A DNA stretch of 64,000 nt from Atkinsonella hypoxylon. Lineage: Eukaryota; Ascomycota; Sordariomycetes; Hypocreales; Clavicipitaceae. Of the stretch, positions 58,441-64,000 are shown one piece after another. The notes under the pieces are model-generated. The model ran no database searches, was not told where the DNA came from, and was given only the letters and a program-made list of their open reading frames with translations. The first letter of the stretch is position 1. The number at the start of each line of letters is the position of its first letter. The translations under genes were made by a program, and so were the position numbers. The stretch lies in assembly GCA_000729835.1 (NCBI GenBank), contig JFHB01000155.1, forward strand, positions 1 through 64,000, given 5' to 3'.

Positions 58441-60846
58441 AAATAAACTCTTCTTTATAGAGGCCTATATAATAGCTATAAAAAAAAATAAATAAATAAA
58501 TAAAAACAAAAGAAATTACTTAATAAGTAGTAAAGAGGCAGTAGTACTTATAGCGTAAAGGTATAACTACCTAAAAGGCGCTTTATTGCTCTTTAAGTAG
58601 TTACAGAATAGAAGCTAAAGGAGCTATATAGTGCCTCTAGAGTAGCGTAGAAGCTAGAGCTAGAATAGTAGTGCTAGCAGAAGGTATAAAGGCTAAAGCA
58701 GGCAAGAATATAACTAGCGCTCTAGATTAAGGCCTTACTCTAGTAGGTATAGGCAAGAATATAATGTCTTAAATAGCTTAGCGCTTTAGGCATAAAGGTA
58801 TAGTTCTTAAAAGAAAGAAGATAAAGAGAGAGAAGGTAGAGAGAGTAATAGGCTAGGTTAGAGTTATATACTCTAGGAATATAAATAGCAATTAGTGCTA
58901 TAAGTAGTTTAAGCTTTTAAGCTCTACCTAAAAGTAGATATATTTCTAGTGTATTACCTTAAGGTTATTCTATAAGAGTAAAGGGATAATATATAGTAGT
59001 AAAGAAGCCTTATATAGCAGTAAAGGGGCAGCAGTAGTAGAGGTTAGCAGTATATAATAAAGTGTAAATATAAGTAGCAGCAATAAGGAGAGTATAGTAA
59101 TAGCAGCAGTAGTAGTAAGTGTAAAAGAGAATAAGAAGTTATTATTAATATCTATAGAGATATACTTATACTTATTAAAGTTAAACTTATTGTTCTCTAG
59201 AACAATAAAGGCTATAGTGCTCTTATAGATTATAGAAGGAGAGAGAGTAGGTATAGAAGAGCTACTAGCTTAAGTTATATAATAAAGAGAAGAAGAGAGT
59301 GTAACCTTCTCTTTTATATAATTAGCAGTAAGTACATCCTTAAGAACAGTATTATAGTAATTATATATATTTAAGAACTTATAGGTAAGAATAGTTTAGT
59401 AGGTAGACTAGCTAAAGTAAGGGGGGATTAATATAAACTTAACTATAAAACCTTAGTTAGTAAGTTTCTATATTCTAGTAAAGTAACGCTATAGGTAAGA
59501 ATGCCTAGTAAAGAGGCTTAAATTCTAAATATAGCCTCTATACCTCTATATATATAGTTAGTATCCCCTCCTTTAGCTAAAACAACAGTTATATAAGCTC
59601 TTCTTATAAAGGTTATTACAATATAGTATATAAATATCTTTAAGGATATTGCTATTAAACAGCTCTAAATTGTTTAAGTCCCCTTATATAAAGAAACTAT
59701 AGATATAGCAGCAATAAGGGACTATTAGCGCTATAGAAGTAGGAGCAATAGAGGCGCTAGCGCTAGCAATATAGCTGTTAAAGTTCTAAATGCATTCTAG
59801 ATTAGTAAAGAGATAAGCTATATATAAATAAAGAAGCAGCGTACTTTAGGCTAATAGAACAATATTTTGCGGTTTTAATTAGCTAGCTGCTTATAGTTAG
59901 ATATATTCTATTTAGAGGCAATAGAAGGGGGTTCTTTTACGTTAAAAGAAGCAGCAGCAGCTATATAGTGTAATAAGGAAGTTTTAGGAAGTAATAAAGG
60001 AATTGTTTATTTATAATATAGAGGTAAAATATAATATAAAGGTAGAAGAAAAAGATAAAGAAGGGAGAAAAGGAATTATTTATTTTTATATTAGAAATAG
60101 CTAAGAGCTAGCTGCTAGTTTATTATATATAAAAGGGATAATAATAATAATAACTGTTTACACTCTACTAGCTGTTAGTTTATTATACACTAAAAGAATA
60201 ACACTAATAACAACTATTTACGCTCTACACCCTTAATAACACCCTTTATATATAAATAGGTTATATATATCTAATAACTGTTTACAACAGCAGTAAGGAT
60301 AAAAGAGAGAGAGTGCCTTTTAGTTAACAAAAGGGATTATTATATAATAATTGCTTTAAATATAAGGAAACCTAGAGATATAGGCAGTTTATACACTAGC
60401 AATAATAGCATTATAGCTAGCGCCTATATAATAGGTAGATAATTAATAGCTATATATAGAGAATTATAAGGCAGAGAGAGGTAGGGGGTTAATAAACCCT
60501 AGGAGGGTATAATTAAGCAGAGAGGCGTAATTAACCTATTATAGCGTAACTAATAGGTTAGTTAGTAGAGTAATTAACAGCTGTTGCTAAGGTGCTATAG
60601 GCAATTAGAGGGAAGGGAGGTAGAGTAAACGTCTATTTATATATTAGCTCTATAACACTGCACTAATAATAAATAGTGCGTTAGTGCAGCAATAGAATAG
60701 CTAGAGTAAAGCGCCTAAGTATAGACATTATACCTTTATTTTTTTTATAAGTAAATAATAGAGGAAATATAAAGGGGGAGCAGATAGAGAGTTAGCTGCT
60801 ATCTATAGTACTTACTATAAACAATAAAAGGGATTGTTATAGAGCT
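58441..60846. other. Long 3' region of Gypsy-2 between pol and LTR
   Basis: About 2.4 kb with no recognisable domain, unusually long for the 3' untranslated part of a Gypsy element. It contains a TAAA run (58486-58502), purine-rich runs (GTAAGGGGGG near 59417), and partly open, low-complexity, Leu/Thr-rich frames on the - strand near 59000-59300. It could hold a decayed extra gene or an unrecognised insertion; I see no boundaries. Confidence 0.4.
60112..60231 (+). repeat. 60-bp tandem repeat (two imperfect copies)
   Basis: GCTAGTTTATTATA and GTTAGTTTATTATA recur 60 bp apart, and the following ~40 bp are similar (ACTGTTTACACTCTAC, ACTATTTACGCTCTAC). A third partial similarity (TAACTGTTTACA) is near 60271. 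Confidence 0.6.
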
Positions 60847-60847
60847 T

Positions 60848-60863
60848 AGAAGAAGAAGGAAGG
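60848..60863 (+). other. Polypurine tract of Gypsy-2
   Basis: AGAAGAAGAAGGAAGG just upstream of the 3' LTR, confirming the + orientation. Confidence 0.65.
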
Positions 60864-60865
60864 TA

Positions 60866-61188
60866 TATTATAGACTTAAGCTTTAGGCTTAGGTCTTTTA
60901 GTAGAGAGAGAATAGCAAAAGAGAGATAGAGATCTATATAGGTAAAGGGATAGAAGTAAGCTGCATTTATTTAGGGGTTAGCTAAACTTCACTAGGCTCT
61001 AGAGAGAGAACTTTAGCTATAGAGTATATACTAAAAGGGGCTCCTAAGGGGATAGACCTACCCCTAGATATATAGTACGGGGGCATAGGGAGGCTTCTAG
61101 TTCCTTCTCTCTTCCTCCTTTCCTCCCTATAATTATAGTTCTCATTATAGACGCTAGTTAGCAGCAGCCACTAGGCCAGTCCATTACA
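60866..61188 (+). repeat. 3' LTR of Gypsy-2
   Basis: 323 bp. The inner (left) part is converted (TATTATAGACTTAAGC). The outer ~120 bp keep C/G (GTACGGGGGCATAGGG, CAGCAGCCACTAGGCC, CAGTCCATTACA). Confidence 0.85.
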
Positions 61189-61671
61189 CTTATAAGTCTT
61201 ACTTTATAAGCTTATTTATAACTAGGGAGGTATTATGTTGTAGTAGGGTTACCCTCTTACGTTCTTATATTAGCTTTATAGGGGATATTACACGCAGATT
61301 TTCCTTATAAGAGTATGTATTGCCTAGGCATATAAATAGTTTTAAGTAAGTAAGTAAGCAGGTACGCAGCTTTTGCTAGCTCTTTTTAGCCTTTATTCTT
61401 TTTAATTAATTAATATCTTTTAGCCTATTTCGATTTACAACACTTAATACTTAAGAAATCTTACTTTACTACTACTAATACTTATCTTAACTCTTTAATA
61501 TATCTAGCTCTTTCTTTACATATATATATCTTCTAAGCTATAACTAATAATTTATTTCTGCCTTACTAGTTTATTTAATCTTCTTACCTACTATTGTTTA
61601 ATAGTATATACAGTTAAATATCTCGCTCTCTGCTAATCCTCTTCGATCTTAACGTATGCTATATTGCTACT
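61189..61671 (+). repeat. Repeat X, copy X-d, with ~43 bp of upstream sequence
   Basis: The first ~43 bp (CTTATAAGTCTTACTT...) match the sequence just before X-a (8257-8307). X proper starts at about 61232 and runs to the Copia-1 copy D LTR, which inserted about 60 bp before the X end. The rest of X would be expected after copy D, outside the window. Confidence 0.6.
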
Positions 61672-62376
61672 TGTTAAAAATAAGCTACCCTGTATAGCCT
61701 ATTTTTATGCTTGCTAGTTGCCTATTAGTTGCTCTATCACGTGACCCTAACTAGGTCTTGTTACGTTGATTTTTGGTAGAGATATCGCTGTTACTAGATG
61801 CAAAACATCTAGATTCAACTAAGGCAAAGTTGCCTAACCTATAGTCAACTTTAACAGCGATTTTCTCCACAACTAGCAATAGTAAAAATTCAAGAAGTAT
61901 ACTATTCGAAAGCTAAGAATTAGGGCTATTTAATAGTATAATTGTTAGATAGAGTTGCTTATAAGAGTTGCTTATTATTAGTAGAATTTGTTAAATTGTG
62001 CACATAGGCGTCTCGTTTGTATAGCTATAAGTTAATTTTTTTGTTTTTATATAGTAAATCTTTTTGCAGAAATTATAAAGTGGCCTATAAGCCCCTTCTA
62101 GCGACTACAGCCTGCCGATATAGTTAGTAGGTCTATAAGGGACTGGAAAGATTCAAGATCCTACTCTCACTAAGTTTATTACAGCGCTCTTAATATAAAG
62201 ATACTACTATTACAGTTATCTATTGCCTCTACGTGATTTAGTACTATACACTACAGCTTAATTTAGGCCGCTGCTGCTTCCACTACGTAATAATTGCTAG
62301 AAGCAATTATAGGTGCTAAATATAAGAGACCACTACCCTCTTCTATCTAGTCCTATAATCCCTATTATTTTCAATA
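61672..62376 (+). repeat. 5' LTR of Copia-1 copy D (long variant)
   Basis: 705 bp, TGTTAAAAATAAG...ATTTTCAATA, with the full CTAGTTGCCTATTAGTTGCTC run and CACGTG near 61739. Confidence 0.9.
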
Positions 62377-62390
62377 GGTTATAAGCCCGG
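62377..62390 (+). other. Copia-1 primer-binding site (copy D)
   Basis: GGTTATAAGCCCGG. It differs from the complement of the initiator tRNA-Met anticodon region by one G-to-A change, in the same place as in copy B. Confidence 0.68.
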
Positions 62391-63330
62391 AAGACCTATC
62401 TGCAAGCTGTTAGCCCGCTGAAAATCTACTATTGTGTACTGTATTACCCACTAGAAGCTATATTAAGACCTACGCTAGCAGCTATTGCTGCTATTAGTAG
62501 CTTGCTGGAAGCTATTAATACCTGCTGCATATACATCGCTAGCTACTATACTAGTGTTTTTATTCTGCCTACCCTATGCCTCCTGCACTCTATGCACTCT
62601 GTGCATACACACTTTTAAAGCTATTCTTAATAGCTAGGTTCTATTGTTGCGCAACATCAAAATATACACATCTATATACATTATATTTGCACTGCGAATC
62701 GTTTTATTAGGCACTGCTTAATTAATTATTTCTATCTAGAAATAAGCTTAGCGCTGCACTGCATTGCTTGTTGTTGTTGTTATATTGTGCACCCTATGCA
62801 CCTCTATTAGTAGCTATACTACAATTTGTAGTGCATGCCTAATAGCTCTTGTTGCTGTTAGATATTCCTGTGTTTTTAGTTGCAGAATTAATTTGTGTAG
62901 TAATCCTACTGGTTAGGATTTTAAAGTAGGAATTAGCTAGATATCCCTAAATTAGCTGTGCCTAGGTCTCCACTAATTTATTGGAACCTAATTAGAGAAG
63001 AATCTCCTGAATTTTTTGGCTAAAAATAGCTAGGACCTGTGTTTTGTGCCCCTCGCGACCGCTTGTTAATCTAGTCTGCTATATAAATTGTATGTGTATA
63101 TAGATCGCAATACAACGCATCCTTTAGAGCCCGTTATATCTGTTACAAAAGAAATTGGAGAAAAATCTTAGTATAATTTCTAAAGATATAGGGCACTTCT
63201 AGGCCTATAATAGAGCAATCTATTAATATCTAGTAAAGGTTATTACTGTTATTTACTACTATTTCCACTGTAATTTGGCTATAATTAGCTATAAAAGAGC
63301 GTTAAATTAGCTACTTTTTAAACCCTTAAA

Positions 63331-64000
63331 ATGGCACTAAAAGGAACAGGCAAGGGAAAGAGCACAAGCCCTAAACGGGGTAGTGGTTCTAGTACACTAG
63401 CTAATCCAGCTGCTGCTACTAGCTTTCCTAGTCCAATAAGGTCCCCCCCTTAACCAGTAGATTTCTCTTCTAATAAAGAAGATTATACAGCTAAGAAGGC
63501 TCTAAAGGAAGCTAGATTAGCTTCTAAAAGAGTAGTGCAAGTCTATAATGTATAAGCTAATCTAAAAGCTGAAATAGATAAGCAACAAGAGACCCTAAAT
63601 AGATTCATTAGGTATAGTAAAGTAAAATAAAGCTAAAATGAAGGTAATATAGCTAATTTACTAAGTAAATTAGATACTATAATTACATCTATAGGTAATC
63701 TCTCTATAGAGTCTCCCTCTAAGGTAGTAGATCCTATTACTTCTAAAAGAGCTTCTAAAGTCTCTTTTAAAGCCCCTAAACCTTCTAGTTCCTCTAATAG
63801 TGCTACTTTTCTACCTGCTTTTAATGAAGGCACTATAAAAGAGTTAAATAAGAAGGTTTACTCTATTCTAGAGGCTGCTAAGCTAAAAGGCCCTAAAAAT
63901 TTTAAATAGTAGAAGTAAGCTTTAACTATTTAATTTAGGGCCTTAGGATTCCCTTAATTTATTAATAATCCTAGTATAGCTAGTACGTTAGTAGATTTAG
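63331..64000 (+). pseudogene. Copia-1 gag-pol polyprotein (copy D), 5' part
   Basis: Starts at an intact ATG (MALKGTGKGKSTSPKRGSGS) and follows the Gag part of copies A-C to the window end. Stops are already present at converted Gln codons (TAA/TAG). Only the first ~223 codons are visible, so the state of the downstream part is unknown. Confidence 0.88.

Larger units (their letters stand above)
28588..61188 (+). mobile_element. Gypsy-2, chromodomain-bearing Gypsy element split by nested insertions
   Basis: Outer element of the nest. Two 323-bp LTRs in direct orientation (28588-28910, 60866-61188) enclose gag, protease-RT-RNase H, integrase and chromodomain, in order, in four pieces: 28911-30139, 30630-32597, 46461-47876 and 58017-60865. 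Removing X-b, copy C and Gypsy-4 leaves about 8.1 kb. It must be older than all three insertions. The flanking pentamers differ (AAGCA left, CTTAT right), and the left flank is Copia-2 while the right flank is the repeat-X region. So either the duplication has been lost or one flank was rearranged after insertion. Confidence 0.85.
61672..64000 (+). mobile_element. Copia-1 copy D, cut by the window end
   Basis: 5' LTR, primer-binding site, leader and the start of the polyprotein are present, collinear with copy C. It is inserted in repeat X-d. The left flanking pentamer is CTACT; the partner flank is not visible. Confidence 0.9.

Noticed and set aside
58486..58502. TAAATAAATAAATAAA run as a LINE tail
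   Set aside because: No non-LTR reverse transcriptase or target-site duplication is seen near it; it lies inside the Gypsy-2 3' region.
60112..60231. 60-bp direct repeats as a CRISPR-like array
   Set aside because: Only two adjacent imperfect copies without spacers, in a eukaryotic retroelement.

Overview
This 64-kb window is an AT-rich, gene-free block from a fungal genome, most likely a filamentous ascomycete. It is built almost entirely of LTR retrotransposons damaged by a RIP-like process (repeat-induced C-to-T mutation on either strand). The evidence is direct. Retroelement polyproteins can be read for thousands of bases in one frame, and nearly every interruption is TAA or TAG where related copies or family motifs have Gln or Trp. 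Catalytic Asp codons have become Asn, Glu codons have become Lys, and one start ATG has become ATA. I found no intact host gene, tRNA, rRNA or CRISPR array.

Layout. Positions 1-4690 hold a Gypsy polyprotein remnant on the + strand (Gypsy-1), entering from outside the window. Unassigned coding-like sequence follows to 8.3 kb, then a 0.49-kb repeat (X-a) that may be an LTR. Copia-1 copy A (8796-15693, +) lacks its 5' end. A detached Copia-1 5' LTR plus leader (copy E, 16136-17139, +) abuts a complete inverted Copia-1 copy B (17140-24996, -). A second copia family (Copia-2, 24997-28587, +) is cut off where Gypsy-2 begins.

From 28588 to 61188 lies one nested stack. Gypsy-2 is the outer element, with a chromodomain at the end of its polyprotein. 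It has been split by repeat X-b (30140-30629), by a full Copia-1 copy C (32598-46460, target-site duplication ATACT) and by a full 10.1-kb Gypsy-4 on the - strand (47877-58016, ATACT). Copy C is itself split by a full Gypsy-3 on the - strand (38140-44127, GCTGC). To the right lie X-d (61189-61671) and Copia-1 copy D, which runs off the window end.

Most notable points: (i) in three unrelated LTR families the outer end of each LTR keeps its C/G bases while the inner end is converted, giving a mirror-image mutation gradient; (ii) Copia-1 has a primer-binding site matching the anticodon region of initiator tRNA-Met, the half-tRNA priming mode known from Drosophila copia and yeast Ty5; (iii) Gypsy-4 carries an unrecognised long frame between integrase and LTR, whose first codons lie in a 193-bp tandem duplication; (iv) copy B is a hybrid whose two LTRs belong to different sub-variants, one shared with copy A and one with copy E, marking an inversion or recombination. 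All family labels are local to this description.
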